From assembly GCF_900157375.1 (NCBI RefSeq), contig NZ_LT721901.1, positions 372,001 through 436,000 on the forward strand: a DNA stretch of 64,000 nt. Reading direction: 5' to 3'. The stretch is from Mycobacterium rhizamassiliense. Its GTDB lineage: Bacteria > Actinomycetota > Actinomycetes > Mycobacteriales > Mycobacteriaceae. The notes beneath the pieces were generated by a model that worked only from the letters and a program-made list of their open reading frames with translations, ran no database searches and was not told the origin of the DNA. The position numbers and the translations under genes were made by a program. Below are positions 44,891-53,937 of this stretch, in pieces. The stretch's first letter is position 1. Each line of letters opens with the position of its first letter.

Positions 44891-45298
44891 ATGGCTGTGG
44901 CCCAATCTTGGCAGCGTTGCCGTACCGCCCAATTCAGCGCGCAATGGCACGCGTCGGGCGCCGTGATGACCGTCGACGGAGAGCTCGATGCCGCCAACGC
45001 CGATCAGCTCGCCACCTACGTCCAGCGCAATGTGGGCCGCACCAGCCGGGTCATCCTCGACCTTCGCGGCCTGGAATTCATTGGCACCGCCGGGTTTTCG
45101 GCGCTGCACCGGATCAATGTGGTGTGCTCGGCCGCCCAGGTGCACTGGGCGATGGCACCGAGCGAAGCGGTGTCGCGGCTATTGCGGGTCTGTGATCCCG
45201 ACGGCACCCTGCCGGTCACCGGTGCGACGGACGAGCCGCTGCTCAAGGCCGCGCACCGGGGCGACGACCAGCGTCCGCTACTCCAACTGGTCACGTAG
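44891..45298 (+). CDS. STAS-domain protein, putative anti-sigma-factor antagonist
   Basis: A 135-residue single STAS domain: GAVMTVDGELDAANADQLATYVQR, then RVILDLRGLEFIGTAGFSALHRIN. The residue aligned with the phosphorylated serine of SpoIIAA is Thr66 (I-G-T-A-G), and the aspartate before it is replaced by glycine. The ATG at 44891 has GGAG six bases upstream; upstream in-frame starts at 44879 and GTG 44840 are possible. The 3' end overlaps the convergent sigF gene by 21 bases. In M. tuberculosis, accA3 and sigF are adjacent with no gene here. A role on RsbW/SigF is likely from position but unproven. Confidence 0.85.
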   Translation: MAVAQSWQRCRTAQFSAQWHASGAVMTVDGELDAANADQLATYVQRNVGRTSRVILDLRGLEFIGTAGFSALHRINVVCSAAQVHWAMAPSEAVSRLLRVCDPDGTLPVTGATDEPLLKAAHRGDDQRPLLQLVT

Positions 45299-46072
45299 CC
45301 GCGTCAGCGACTTGGCCAGCAGTCGCGACACGTGCATCTGCGAGATGCCCACCCGATCCGCGATCTGAGTCTGGGTCATCGACTCAAAGAACCTGAGCAT
45401 TAACACCATTCGCTCACGCTCGGGCAGCCCCTCGAGCAACGGCCGCAGCGCCTCGCGGTCCTCGATCCGATCGAGGCTGGCGTCCACGTCGCCCAGCGTG
45501 TCGGCGATGGCGCGCGCGTCGTCCTCTTCGCCGCCGCTGCCACCGCCGCTGTCGATGGACAGGGTGTTGTAGGAGCTGCCGGCCACCAGGCCCTCGACGA
45601 CCTCGGCACGGTCCATTTCCAGTTCGGCGGCGAGTTCGGTGGCGGTGGGCGCACGGCCCAGCCGTTGCGAGAGTTCGGCGGTGGCGGTGCCCAGCCGCAG
45701 ATGCAATTCCTTCAATCGCCGGGGAACCTTGACCGACCAACTGTTGTCGCGGAAGTGGCGGCGAACCTCTCCCATGATCGTGGGCACGGCGAACGACACG
45801 AAGTCAGATCCGGTCTCGACGTCGAAACGCGCTACGGCGTTGACCAATCCGACGCGCGCCACCTGAACCAGGTCGTCGCGCGGCTCGCCGCGGCCCTCGA
45901 ATCGGCGGGCGATGTGGTCGGCAAGGGGTAGGCACCGCTCGACGATCTTGTCCCGCTGCCGCTGGAACTCCGACGAATCGGCGTCGACAGTGGCCAGCTC
46001 ACGGAACATGTCCGGAACGTCGGCGTATTCATTTGGGCGCGAACCCGAACCGCCGTCAGCTTTCGCTGTCAC
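45278..46072 (-). CDS. sigF: Alternative sigma factor SigF (Rv3286c orthologue)
   Basis: A 264-residue group 3 (SigB/SigF-type) sigma factor of stress and stationary phase. Region 2 reads RDDLVQVARVGLVNAVARFD with FVSFAVPTIMGEVRRHFRD; region 3 has LGRAPTATELAAEL; region 4 has RERMVLMLRFFESMTQTQIADRVGISQMHVSRLLAKSL. The GTG start overlaps the rsbW stop by four bases, so sigma and anti-sigma are made together. Confidence 0.96.
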   Translation of the reverse strand: MTAKADGGSGSRPNEYADVPDMFRELATVDADSSEFQRQRDKIVERCLPLADHIARRFEGRGEPRDDLVQVARVGLVNAVARFDVETGSDFVSFAVPTIMGEVRRHFRDNSWSVKVPRRLKELHLRLGTATAELSQRLGRAPTATELAAELEMDRAEVVEGLVAGSSYNTLSIDSGGGSGGEEDDARAIADTLGDVDASLDRIEDREALRPLLEGLPERERMVLMLRFFESMTQTQIADRVGISQMHVSRLLAKSLTRLRDQLE

Positions 46073-46506
46073 CTGCTGGAGGCCGCCCGTCGCGCCGTCA
46101 GCGTGATACCGAAAACACTGCCGGTTTCATTGGGTTCGCGTCCGTCCTGGAAGGTCTGGACGTCATCGGCCAAGGATGTCAGGACATGCCAGCTGAAGCT
46201 GCCGGGCGCGACCACGTCGTGTGTTTCGCATGCCGCGGAGGCCTCCACAATCAAGACCTCGTCGCGCGGGTCGACCACGACGGCCAGGGTCGCGTCGGGC
46301 GTCGCCGACCGGATCAAACGGGTGCAAACTTCGTCGACCGCGAGCCGCAAATCGGCCACCGCGTCGAAATCGAGGTCCTCGAAAGTGCCGATGGCGCCGA
46401 CCAACGTACGCAGCATCGCCAGGTTCTCCAGGCGTGCAGCAACTTGCAATTCGACGGCGCGGTGGCCCCGTTGGCGTTTGCTACCGCGCAGTTGCGCATC
46501 GGTCAT
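46069..46506 (-). CDS. rsbW: Anti-sigma factor RsbW/UsfX (Rv3287c orthologue)
   Basis: A 145-residue GHKL-fold protein that binds SigF and blocks it. The ATP-site helix reads ADLRLAVDEVCTRLIRS; as in M. tuberculosis UsfX, the N-box asparagine usual in kinases is not obvious, so regulation may rest on binding rather than phosphorylation. C-terminal VFGITLTARR closes the fold. The ATG at 46506 has GGGAG a few bases upstream and gives the M. tuberculosis length; the longer frame to 46533 lacks this. Confidence 0.94.
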   Translation of the reverse strand: MTDAQLRGSKRQRGHRAVELQVAARLENLAMLRTLVGAIGTFEDLDFDAVADLRLAVDEVCTRLIRSATPDATLAVVVDPRDEVLIVEASAACETHDVVAPGSFSWHVLTSLADDVQTFQDGREPNETGSVFGITLTARRAASSR

Positions 46507-46875
46507 ATGCTCTCCCGGCAAAGTTTGACTCACACTACTCCTCGCGTTGGAGCGCGCCCTGGACGTTACGGTCGAGCCGGTTATTCATGATCGCCGCCGG
46601 GTTATTCCGTTCGCGATGAACGGGCCCGTCATAACCAACCCACCCCGGACGCGCAGACTCGGGCGCGTAGCAGTGATTACCCGGGATTGTGCTGATCATA
46701 CTTGTCGCTGTCGCGTCACCATTGATGTTGGTGCTTTCTTGATTCCGTGCCCGATGCTGGACTGCGTGCGCGGGCGCGCGAATATAGGCAGCACTCATCA
46801 TGGTTCACACCTGATACCCACTGAAGGCACCGAATAACCCACGGATCTATTAAATATTCGCGACCTGGACTGCGG
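46507..46875. other. Leader between usfY and rsbW, no confident gene
   Basis: These 369 bases hold a SigF-type promoter at 46814-46839 and a leader of about 300 bases before rsbW. An 88-codon minus-strand frame (46535-46801, MMSAAYIRAP...) begins about six bases after the predicted transcription start. It has weak GC bias at third positions, unlike the neighbouring genes, and is not called. Confidence 0.5.
46814..46839 (-). promoter_or_regulatory. SigF-type promoter upstream of rsbW-sigF
   Basis: On the minus strand GGTT (46839-46836) and GGGTAT (46819-46814) are separated by 16 bases, matching the mycobacterial SigF consensus (GGTTT / GGGTAT). This predicts positive autoregulation of rsbW-sigF, known for M. 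tuberculosis usfX-sigF. Confidence 0.75.
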
Positions 46876-47187
46876 TTAGCTGCTGAGCCCCGACCTGGGC
46901 ACCTCGGGGTGCTCGGAGGCCCATCGTTCAAAAATTCTTCGGATCCGCCGGTGCTCGACGGCCAGCCACACCAGCCCCACCACCGTGACGACGACCGCGG
47001 TGACGCCCGCGGTCATGCCCTCGTGCTGGTGTCCGGTGCCGAAGGCCGCCAGGCTTCCGCACACTCCGATCACCCCGGCTACCACGAACAGGTAGCCGGG
47101 CCAATGTATTACGTCGATCAGCGACTCGCCGGCGAGTGGACGCGTCGTCCGTAGATGGTCGACGGGGTCACGGTAGGTGTCTCCCAT
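46876..47187 (-). CDS. usfY: UsfY-like membrane protein (Rv3288c orthologue)
   Basis: A 103-residue protein with two membrane helices (GYLFVVAGVIGVCGSLAAF and GVTAVVVTVVGLVWLAV) and a basic C-terminal tail (EHRRIRRIFERW). The N-terminus is hydrophilic (MGDTYRDPVDHLRTTRP). UsfY is a SigF-regulon protein of unknown function. It precedes rsbW on the same strand and follows the Rv3289c-like gene after 47 bases. It is shorter than I recall for M. tuberculosis UsfY. Confidence 0.8.
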   Translation of the reverse strand: MGDTYRDPVDHLRTTRPLAGESLIDVIHWPGYLFVVAGVIGVCGSLAAFGTGHQHEGMTAGVTAVVVTVVGLVWLAVEHRRIRRIFERWASEHPEVPRSGLSS

Positions 47188-47234
47188 GGCTGCTCCTAGT
47201 TAAGGCCGCAATATCCACGGTAGAACGCCGAATC

Positions 47235-47618
47235 TCAAAGAGCCAGCACGGGCCCGGCAATCGCGGGGACGCTCATGGAGACGGTCACGATCATCAGCGT
47301 CAGCAAGAACCAGCCCGCGCCGTGCCAGCCCCACCACGTGCCCTCCCGGCGCCACACGCGGTAGGTCTGCACGAAGGCCCAAAGCCCGGCCGCCAGAAGG
47401 ATCGCCGGTCCGCCAATTGCCAGCAGCGTGCGCTGTGGCGCGCCGCACGCGACGGTGTCGACACCGGTGGCCGGGCAGGTGCTGACCCACAGGGCGGCCA
47501 TGATGACGAAGCCGACCCCGCCGGCCGCCGACAGCATCGCGAACCGGATGGCGGCGCGCACGTCGCCGTCCTCCTGGCCCAGGCGGTCGCCACGCGAACG
47601 CTCGTCGGCTTTCGGCAT
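47235..47618 (-). CDS. Small membrane protein (Rv3289c-like)
   Basis: A 127-residue protein with a charged N-terminus (MPKADERSRGDRLGQEDGDV) and three membrane helices (FAMLSAAGGVGFVIMAALWV; LLAIGGPAILLAAGLWAFV; GWFLLTLMIVTVSMSVPAI). Its position next to usfY equals that of Rv3289c. Function unknown. A second SigF-type promoter lies about 90 bases upstream, so it heads the sigF operon. Confidence 0.78.
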   Translation of the reverse strand: MPKADERSRGDRLGQEDGDVRAAIRFAMLSAAGGVGFVIMAALWVSTCPATGVDTVACGAPQRTLLAIGGPAILLAAGLWAFVQTYRVWRREGTWWGWHGAGWFLLTLMIVTVSMSVPAIAGPVLAL

Positions 47619-47714
47619 CGCTGAACCTCATGTCCGGGTATTGATTGCACTTCTATTTCGGCCGCAACGCGGGATTAGTTACCGAGTTGCGGGAATTTGC
47701 TCCACCCGATGCGG

Positions 47715-47739
47715 ATACCCGCCGGATTCCCGACTAACC
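47715..47739 (-). promoter_or_regulatory. Second SigF-type promoter, upstream of Rv3289c-like gene
   Basis: On the minus strand GGTT (47739-47736) and GGGTAT (47720-47715) are separated by 15 bases. With its flanks (GGGTTAnTCGG ... GGGTATC) it is strikingly like the promoter at 46814-46839. Confidence 0.65.
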
Positions 47740-47898
47740 CGCCACCCGCCTATGCCGCGCTCTCGATGCCCAATTGCCGACGTCTGCAAGCGGTTCCGGT
47801 CGGCCCGCCGCCGGTTGCGCGCCCGTGCGGGGTTGGCCCTGGCACGGGGCGTGGACTCCGGATGAACGCGGGCTGGCGGTGCACCTAATCGACATGAG

Positions 47899-47904
47899 TA
47901 ATAT
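47899..47904 (+). promoter_or_regulatory. -10 element of leaderless TetR gene
   Basis: TAATAT is seven bases before the ATG at 47912, which selects this ATG over the one at 47894. Confidence 0.55.
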
Positions 47905-47911
47905 CTGTCAC

Positions 47912-48583
47912 ATGCCGACAGCCAGAAGGCGCTTATCCCCCGAGGATCGGCGCGCCGAGCTGCTCGCATTGGGGGCAGAAGTCTTTGGGAAACGACCCTA
48001 CGACGAGGTCCGCATTGACGAGATAGCCGAGCGCGCCGGAGTCTCTCGGGCCCTGATGTATCACTACTTCCCGGACAAGCGCGCGTTCTTCGCCGCCGTG
48101 GTCAAGGACGAGGCCGACCGGCTCTACGAGGCCACGAACAAAGAGCCCGTCGCCGGGCTGACGATGTTCGAAGAGGCGCGGATGGGCGTGCTGGCCTACA
48201 TGGCCTACCACGAACAGAACCCGGAGGCGGCCTGGGCGGCATACGTCGGCCTGGGCCGGTCCGACCCGGTCCTGCTCGGGGTCGAGGACGACGCCAAGAT
48301 CCGTCAGATGGAACTCATCATGACGCGCATCGGCGAGGTCGTCACCAAGGTTCCCGGGGCGAAGCTGGAACCGGACATCGAGCGCGACCTGCGGATCATC
48401 GTCAACGGCTGGATCGCGTTCACCTTCGAGCTGTGCCGCCAGCGCATCATGGACCCCACCGCCAGCGCCGAGCGCCTCGCCGATTCGTGCGCACACACGC
48501 TGCTGGACGCGATCACCCGGGTGCCCGAGATTCCGCCGGAGCTCGCGCACGCGATGGCGAATTCTCGTCACCAACCGCAGTAA
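47912..48583 (+). CDS. TetR-family regulator (Rv3295 orthologue)
   Basis: A 223-residue regulator with an N-terminal helix-turn-helix (LALGAEVFGKRPYDEVRIDEIAERAGVSRALMYHYF, split here across residues 17-52) and a helical ligand domain ending with ADSCAHTLLDAI. Ligand and targets are unknown. It lies 48 bases before lhr on the same strand. In M. tuberculosis five genes (lat to the 13E12 repeat gene) separate it from usfY-Rv3289c; here they are missing. Confidence 0.9.
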   Translation: MPTARRRLSPEDRRAELLALGAEVFGKRPYDEVRIDEIAERAGVSRALMYHYFPDKRAFFAAVVKDEADRLYEATNKEPVAGLTMFEEARMGVLAYMAYHEQNPEAAWAAYVGLGRSDPVLLGVEDDAKIRQMELIMTRIGEVVTKVPGAKLEPDIERDLRIIVNGWIAFTFELCRQRIMDPTASAERLADSCAHTLLDAITRVPEIPPELAHAMANSRHQPQ

Positions 48584-48631
48584 TCGGCCTTCGGGTCGGC
48601 TTTTGTCGGTGTCTGTTGGCACCATGGCTAG

Positions 48632-51600
48632 GTGAGCACCGATGCGCTGAGCCGGTTCAGCGCGACCACCCGTGAGTGGTTCGACAGTACGTTCGCCGCG
48701 CCCACCACCGCCCAGGCGGCGGCCTGGGATGCGATCGCCGACGGCAAGAACACGTTGGTCGTCGCGCCGACCGGGTCCGGCAAGACGCTCGCGGCCTTCC
48801 TGTGGGCGCTGGACAGCCTCGCCCGCCCGGCCGAAAAGCCGGCGGGCACCCGAGTGCTCTACGTGTCGCCGCTGAAGGCCCTGGCGGTCGATGTCGAGCG
48901 CAACCTGCGCACCCCGCTGGCCGGACTCACCCGGATCGCCGAGCGGGACGGCCTGCCGGCCCCGCAGATCAGCGTCGGCGTCCGCTCCGGCGATACCCCG
49001 CCCGCGGCACGCCGGCAGCTCATCGCGCACCCGCCCGACGTGCTGATCACCACCCCTGAGTCGCTGTTCTTGATGCTGACCTCCGCCGCCCGCGAGACGC
49101 TGGTCGGGGTGCAGACGGTGATCGTCGACGAGATTCACGCGATCGCCGGGGGCAAGCGCGGCGCGCATCTGGCACTGTCGCTGGAGCGGCTCGAGGACCT
49201 GTCCCGCGACCTTCGCGACGGGCGCCCCGCGCAGCGCATCGGTCTGTCGGCGACCGTGCGCCCGCCCGAGGAGCTGGCCCGGTTCCTGTCCGGGCAGGCC
49301 CCGACGACCATCGTCGCCCCGCAGTCCGACAAGTCCTTCGAGCTCTCCGTGCAGGTGCCGGTGCCCGACATGGCGAACCTCGCCAATAACAGCATTTGGC
49401 CCGACGTCGAGGCCCGGCTGGTCGACCTGATCGAAGCGCACGGCTCGACCATCGTGTTCGCCAACTCGCGGCGGCTGGCCGAGCGACTTACCGCGCGGCT
49501 CAACGAGATTCACGCCGAGCGCTGCGGCATTGCGCTGGCCATGGAGGCCAACCCGAAGGTGCCCGGTGGCGCGCCCGCGCACATCATGGGCAGCGGCCAG
49601 ACCCTGGGCGCCGACGCGATACTCGCCCGCGCCCACCACGGTTCGGTCAGCAAGGAGCAGCGCGCGGTCGTCGAGGAGGACCTCAAACGCGGGCTGCTCA
49701 AGGCGGTGGTCGCGACGTCCAGCCTGGAACTGGGCATCGACATGGGCGCCGTCGACCTGGTGATCCAGGTGGAAGCCCCGCCGTCGGTGGCCAGCGGCCT
49801 GCAGCGCATCGGGCGCGCCGGCCACCAGGTCGGCGAGGTCTCCCGGGGCGTGCTGTTCCCCAAACACCGCACCGACCTGATCGGCTGCGCGGTCAGCGTG
49901 CAGCGGATGCTGACCGGGCAGATCGAGATGATGCGGGTGCCCGCCAACCCACTCGACATCCTGGCCCAGCAGACCGTGGCGGCGGCCGCGCTCGAGCCGC
50001 TGGACGCCGACCGCTGGTTCGACACCGTGCGGCGGGCCGCCCCGTTCGCGACGCTGCCCCGCAGCGTCTTCGAGGCCACGCTGGACCTGCTGTCGGGCAA
50101 GTACCCGTCCACCGATTTCGCCGAGCTGCGGCCGCGTCTGGTCTACGACCGCGACACGGGCACGCTGACCGCCCGGCCCGGCGCACAGCGGCTGGCCGTC
50201 ACCTCCGGCGGCGCGATCCCCGACCGCGGGCAGTTCGCGGTGTTCCTGGCGACCGATTCCGAAAAGCCTTCGCGGGTAGGCGAACTGGACGAGGAGATGG
50301 TCTACGAGTCGCGGCCCGGCGACGTCATCTCGCTGGGCGCGACCAGTTGGCGGATCACCGAGATCACCCACGACCGGGTGCTGGTGATTCCCGCGCCCGG
50401 CCAGCCGGCCCGGCTGCCGTTCTGGCGCGGCGACGACGCGGGGCGCCCCGCCGAGCTGGGCGCCGCGCTCGGCGCGTTCACCGGCGAGCTGGCCGGCCTC
50501 GGCCGCGATGAGTTCGATACGCGTTGTGCCGCATTGGGTTTCGATGCCTATGCGACCGACAATCTGTGGGGACTGCTCGACGAGCAGCGCAGCACCGCCG
50601 GGGTGGTGCCCACCGACACCACCCTGCTGGTCGAGCGGTTCCGCGACGAGCTCGGCGACTGGCGGGTGATCCTGCATTCGCCGTACGGGCTGCGGGTGCA
50701 CGGCCCGCTGGCACTGGCGGTGAGTAAGCGGCTGCGCGAACGCTACGGCGTCGACGAGAAGCCGACCGCCTCCGACGACGGCATCGTGGTCCGGCTCCCC
50801 GACACCCTGGACGAAAGCCCGCCCGGAGCAGAGCTTTTCGTCTTCGACGCCGACGAGATCGACCCCATCGTCACCGCCGAGGTGGGCTCCTCGGCGCTGT
50901 TCGCCTCGCGGTTCCGCGAATGCGCGGCCCGCGCGCTGCTGCTGCCCCGCCGCCAGCCCGGCCGCCGCTCGCCGCTGTGGCAGCAGCGCCAGCGCGCCGC
51001 GCAGCTGCTGGAGGTGGCCCGCAAGTACCCCGACTTCCCGGTGGTGCTGGAGACCATCCGCGAATGCCTGCAGGACGTGTACGACGTGCCCGCCCTGACC
51101 GAACTGATGACCGGCATCGCGGGCCGCCGGGTCCGGATGCTCGAGGTCGAGACCGCGAGGCCGTCGCCCTTCGCGGCGTCGCTGTTGTTCGGCTACGTCG
51201 GCGCGTTCATGTACGAGGGCGACACCCCGCTGGCCGAACGCCGCGCCGCGGCGCTGTCGCTGGACAGCACGCTGCTGGCCGAGCTGCTCGGCCGCGTGGA
51301 ACTGCGCGAGCTGCTCGACCCGGACGTCATCGTCGCCACCGGCCGCCAGCTGCAGCACCTATCGGCCGACCGCGCGGCGCGCGACGCCGAGGGCGTGGCC
51401 GACCTGCTGCGGCTGCTCGGCCCGCTGACCGAGGACGAGGTCGCCGAGCGGGCCGCCGCCGAGGACGTCGGCGGCTGGCTGGAGGGCCTGCGCGCCGCCC
51501 GGCGCGCGCTGACCGTGTCGTTCGCCGGTCGCAGCTGGTGGGTGGCCATCGAGGACATCGGCAGGCTGCGCGACGGCGTCGGGGTCGCGGTTCCGGTCGG

Positions 51601-53164
51601 CGTCCCGGCGGCCTTCGCCGAGCAGGTCGCCGACCCGCTGGGCGAGCTGCTCGGCCGCTACGCCCGCACCCGCACCCCGTTCACCACGGCCGACGCGGCC
51701 GGCCGCTTCGGCCTGGGACTGCGCGTGACCGCCGACGTGCTCGGCAGGCTGGCCGGCGACGGCCGGCTGGTGCGCGGCGACTTCGTCGCGGGTGGCGACA
51801 CCACCGGCGGTCCGGGCGGCGAGCAGTGGTGCGACGCGGAGGTGCTGCGCATCCTGCGGCGCCGTTCGCTGGCCGCGCTGCGCGCCCAGGTCGAGCCGGT
51901 GAGCACCGCCGCCTACGGCCGCTTCCTGCCGTCCTGGCACGGCCTGTCCGCCGGCTACTCGGGGCTGGACGGGCTGATGTCGGTGATCGACCAGGTGGCC
52001 GCCGTCCGGATCCCGGCCTCGGCGATCGAGCCGCTGGTGCTGGCGCCCCGGGTGCGTGACTACTCGCCGGCGATGCTCGACGAGCTGCTGGCGACCGGGG
52101 AAGTCACCTGGTCGGGCGCGGGGTCGATCTCGGGTAGCGACGGCTGGATCACGTTGCACGCCAGCGACACCGCGCCGCTGACGCTGGCCGCCCCCGCCGA
52201 GATCGAGTTCACCGACACCCACCGGGCGATCCTGGACACGCTTGCCGGTGGCGGCGGGTACTTCTTCCGCCAGCTCGCCCAGGACGGTGTCGGCGAGACG
52301 GCGCTCAAAGAGGCTCTGTGGGAACTGATTTGGGCCGGCTGGATCAGCGGCGACACGTTCGCCCCGGTTCGCGCGGCGCTCGCCGGGACCGGCAGCCGCA
52401 AGCGAGCCGCCCCGGCACACCGGGGACGCCGGGCGCCGCGGCTGAGCCGCTACAGCGTCGCGCACGCCCAGCAACGCAGCGTCGACGCGACCGTGGCCGG
52501 GCGATGGTCCGTCCTGCCGGCTCCCGAGCCGGATTCCACGCTGCGCGCCCACTACCAGGCCGAGCTGCTGCTGAACCGGCACGGCGTGCTGACCAGGGGC
52601 GCGGTGACCGCCGAGGGCGTGCCGGGCGGGTTCGCCACGCTGTACAAGGTGCTGAGCACCTTCGAGGAGGCCGGCCGCTGCCAGCGCGGCTATTTCGTGG
52701 AGTCACTCGGCGGCGCCCAGTTCGCCGTCGCGTCGACCGTCGACCGGCTGCGCAGCTACCTCGACGGCGTCGATCCGGAGCGTCCGGAATACCGGGCGGT
52801 GGTGCTGGCCGCCACCGACCCGGCCAATCCCTACGGCGCGGCCCTGCCCTGGCCGTCGCCCGAGGGGGCCCGGCCCGGTCGCAAGGCGGGCGCCCTGGTG
52901 GTGCTGGTGGACGGCGAGCTGGCCTGGTTCCTCGAGCGCGGCGGTCGGTCGCTGTTGACGTTCACCGGCGACCCCGCCGCCCATCACGCCGCCGCCGTGG
53001 CGCTGGCCGACCTGGTCTCGGGCGGACGGGTCGCGTCCATCCTGGTCGAACGCATCGACGGGGCACCGGCCCTGGAGGCGTCGGCCGGCGGCCCCACCCT
53101 GGTGAGCGCCGCCCTGTCCGAGGCCGGTTTCACGCGCACCCCGCGCGGGATGCGGCTGCGGTGA
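48632..53164 (+). CDS. lhr: Lhr, large superfamily 2 DNA helicase (Rv3296 orthologue)
   Basis: A 1510-residue ATP-dependent 3'-5' helicase for RNA:DNA hybrids, induced by DNA damage in mycobacteria. The helicase core has Walker A APTGSGKT (45-52), TTPESL (motif Ib), DEIH (166-169), SATV and, in RecA2, ATSSLELGIDMG and QRIGRAGHQVGE. A winged-helix and a beta-barrel domain follow, and about 600 C-terminal residues form the Lhr-specific region. The GTG start at 48632 lies after TAGG. The nei glycosylase gene follows after 14 bases, which suggests a shared repair role. Confidence 0.96.
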   Translation: MSTDALSRFSATTREWFDSTFAAPTTAQAAAWDAIADGKNTLVVAPTGSGKTLAAFLWALDSLARPAEKPAGTRVLYVSPLKALAVDVERNLRTPLAGLTRIAERDGLPAPQISVGVRSGDTPPAARRQLIAHPPDVLITTPESLFLMLTSAARETLVGVQTVIVDEIHAIAGGKRGAHLALSLERLEDLSRDLRDGRPAQRIGLSATVRPPEELARFLSGQAPTTIVAPQSDKSFELSVQVPVPDMANLANNSIWPDVEARLVDLIEAHGSTIVFANSRRLAERLTARLNEIHAERCGIALAMEANPKVPGGAPAHIMGSGQTLGADAILARAHHGSVSKEQRAVVEEDLKRGLLKAVVATSSLELGIDMGAVDLVIQVEAPPSVASGLQRIGRAGHQVGEVSRGVLFPKHRTDLIGCAVSVQRMLTGQIEMMRVPANPLDILAQQTVAAAALEPLDADRWFDTVRRAAPFATLPRSVFEATLDLLSGKYPSTDFAELRPRLVYDRDTGTLTARPGAQRLAVTSGGAIPDRGQFAVFLATDSEKPSRVGELDEEMVYESRPGDVISLGATSWRITEITHDRVLVIPAPGQPARLPFWRGDDAGRPAELGAALGAFTGELAGLGRDEFDTRCAALGFDAYATDNLWGLLDEQRSTAGVVPTDTTLLVERFRDELGDWRVILHSPYGLRVHGPLALAVSKRLRERYGVDEKPTASDDGIVVRLPDTLDESPPGAELFVFDADEIDPIVTAEVGSSALFASRFRECAARALLLPRRQPGRRSPLWQQRQRAAQLLEVARKYPDFPVVLETIRECLQDVYDVPALTELMTGIAGRRVRMLEVETARPSPFAASLLFGYVGAFMYEGDTPLAERRAAALSLDSTLLAELLGRVELRELLDPDVIVATGRQLQHLSADRAARDAEGVADLLRLLGPLTEDEVAERAAAEDVGGWLEGLRAARRALTVSFAGRSWWVAIEDIGRLRDGVGVAVPVGVPAAFAEQVADPLGELLGRYARTRTPFTTADAAGRFGLGLRVTADVLGRLAGDGRLVRGDFVAGGDTTGGPGGEQWCDAEVLRILRRRSLAALRAQVEPVSTAAYGRFLPSWHGLSAGYSGLDGLMSVIDQVAAVRIPASAIEPLVLAPRVRDYSPAMLDELLATGEVTWSGAGSISGSDGWITLHASDTAPLTLAAPAEIEFTDTHRAILDTLAGGGGYFFRQLAQDGVGETALKEALWELIWAGWISGDTFAPVRAALAGTGSRKRAAPAHRGRRAPRLSRYSVAHAQQRSVDATVAGRWSVLPAPEPDSTLRAHYQAELLLNRHGVLTRGAVTAEGVPGGFATLYKVLSTFEEAGRCQRGYFVESLGGAQFAVASTVDRLRSYLDGVDPERPEYRAVVLAATDPANPYGAALPWPSPEGARPGRKAGALVVLVDGELAWFLERGGRSLLTFTGDPAAHHAAAVALADLVSGGRVASILVERIDGAPALEASAGGPTLVSAALSEAGFTRTPRGMRLR

Positions 53165-53178
53165 GCCGGGATTGACTG

Positions 53179-53934
53179 ATGCCCGAGGGTGACACCGTCT
53201 GGCACACGGCGGCCACGCTGCGCGAGCACTTGGCCGGGCGCACGCTGACCCGCTGCGACGTTCGGGTGCCGAAATTCGCCACCGTCGACCTGACAGGTCA
53301 GGTGATCGACGAGGTGGTCAGCCGCGGCAAGCACCTGTTCATTCGGGTGGGGCAGGCCAGCATTCATTCGCATCTGAAGATGGACGGCAGCTGGCGGGTC
53401 GGCAACCGCCCGGTGCGGGTGGACCATCGAACGCGAATCATCTTGGAGGCCGGGCCCATTCGCGCCATCGGCGTCGACCTCGGGGTGCTGGAGATACTCG
53501 AGCGCGAGCACGAGAGCGAGGCCGTCGCGCACCTGGGGCCCGACCTGCTGGGCCCCGACTGGGACGCCCCGTTGGCCGCCGCGAACCTGGCCGCGCAGCC
53601 GGACCGGCCGATCGCCGAGGCGCTGTTGGACCAGCGGGTGCTGGCCGGCATCGGCAACGTGTACTGCAACGAATTGTGTTTCGTCACCGGGCATCTGCCC
53701 ACAGCGCCGGTCGCCGCGATCGCCGATCCGCGACGCCTGGTGTCGCGTGCCCGGGACATGCTGTGGCTGAACAGGTTTCGTTGGAACCGGTGCACGACGG
53801 GCGATACCCGTCAGGGCAGGCAGCTGTGGGTCTACGGCCGGGCCGGCGAGAACTGCCGACGCTGCGGCACCCGCATCAGGCGCGACGACAGCGGCGAGCG
53901 GGTGGCCTACTGGTGCCCGGCCTGCCAGGTCTGA
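53179..53934 (+). CDS. nei: Nei-type (Fpg family) DNA glycosylase / endonuclease VIII (Rv3297 orthologue)
   Basis: A 251-residue bifunctional glycosylase/AP lyase that removes oxidised bases. The catalytic N-terminus is PEGDTV with Pro2 and Glu3; Lys51-52 lies in SRGKHLF. The helix-two-turn-helix has [12 protein letters not shown]. The C-terminal zinc finger is C-x2-C-x16-C-x2-C ([11 protein letters not shown] ... WCPACQV). It follows lhr directly and is probably co-transcribed. Confidence 0.95.
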   Translation: MPEGDTVWHTAATLREHLAGRTLTRCDVRVPKFATVDLTGQVIDEVVSRGKHLFIRVGQASIHSHLKMDGSWRVGNRPVRVDHRTRIILEAGPIRAIGVDLGVLEILEREHESEAVAHLGPDLLGPDWDAPLAAANLAAQPDRPIAEALLDQRVLAGIGNVYCNELCFVTGHLPTAPVAAIADPRRLVSRARDMLWLNRFRWNRCTTGDTRQGRQLWVYGRAGENCRRCGTRIRRDDSGERVAYWCPACQV

Positions 53935-53937
53935 GCG

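Noticed and set aside
46535..46801. 88-codon frame upstream of rsbW
   Set aside because: Weak third-position GC, no family resemblance, and the predicted SigF start leaves no ribosome binding site. Kept as a finding only.
48584..48631. Possible terminator hairpin after the TetR gene
   Set aside because: The stem near 48588-48600 is only about four pairs with a short T run, too weak to call.
47933..51358. 1141-codon open frame antisense to lhr
   Set aside because: High GC leaves long antisense frames open. It has no domain pattern and mirrors conserved helicase codons.
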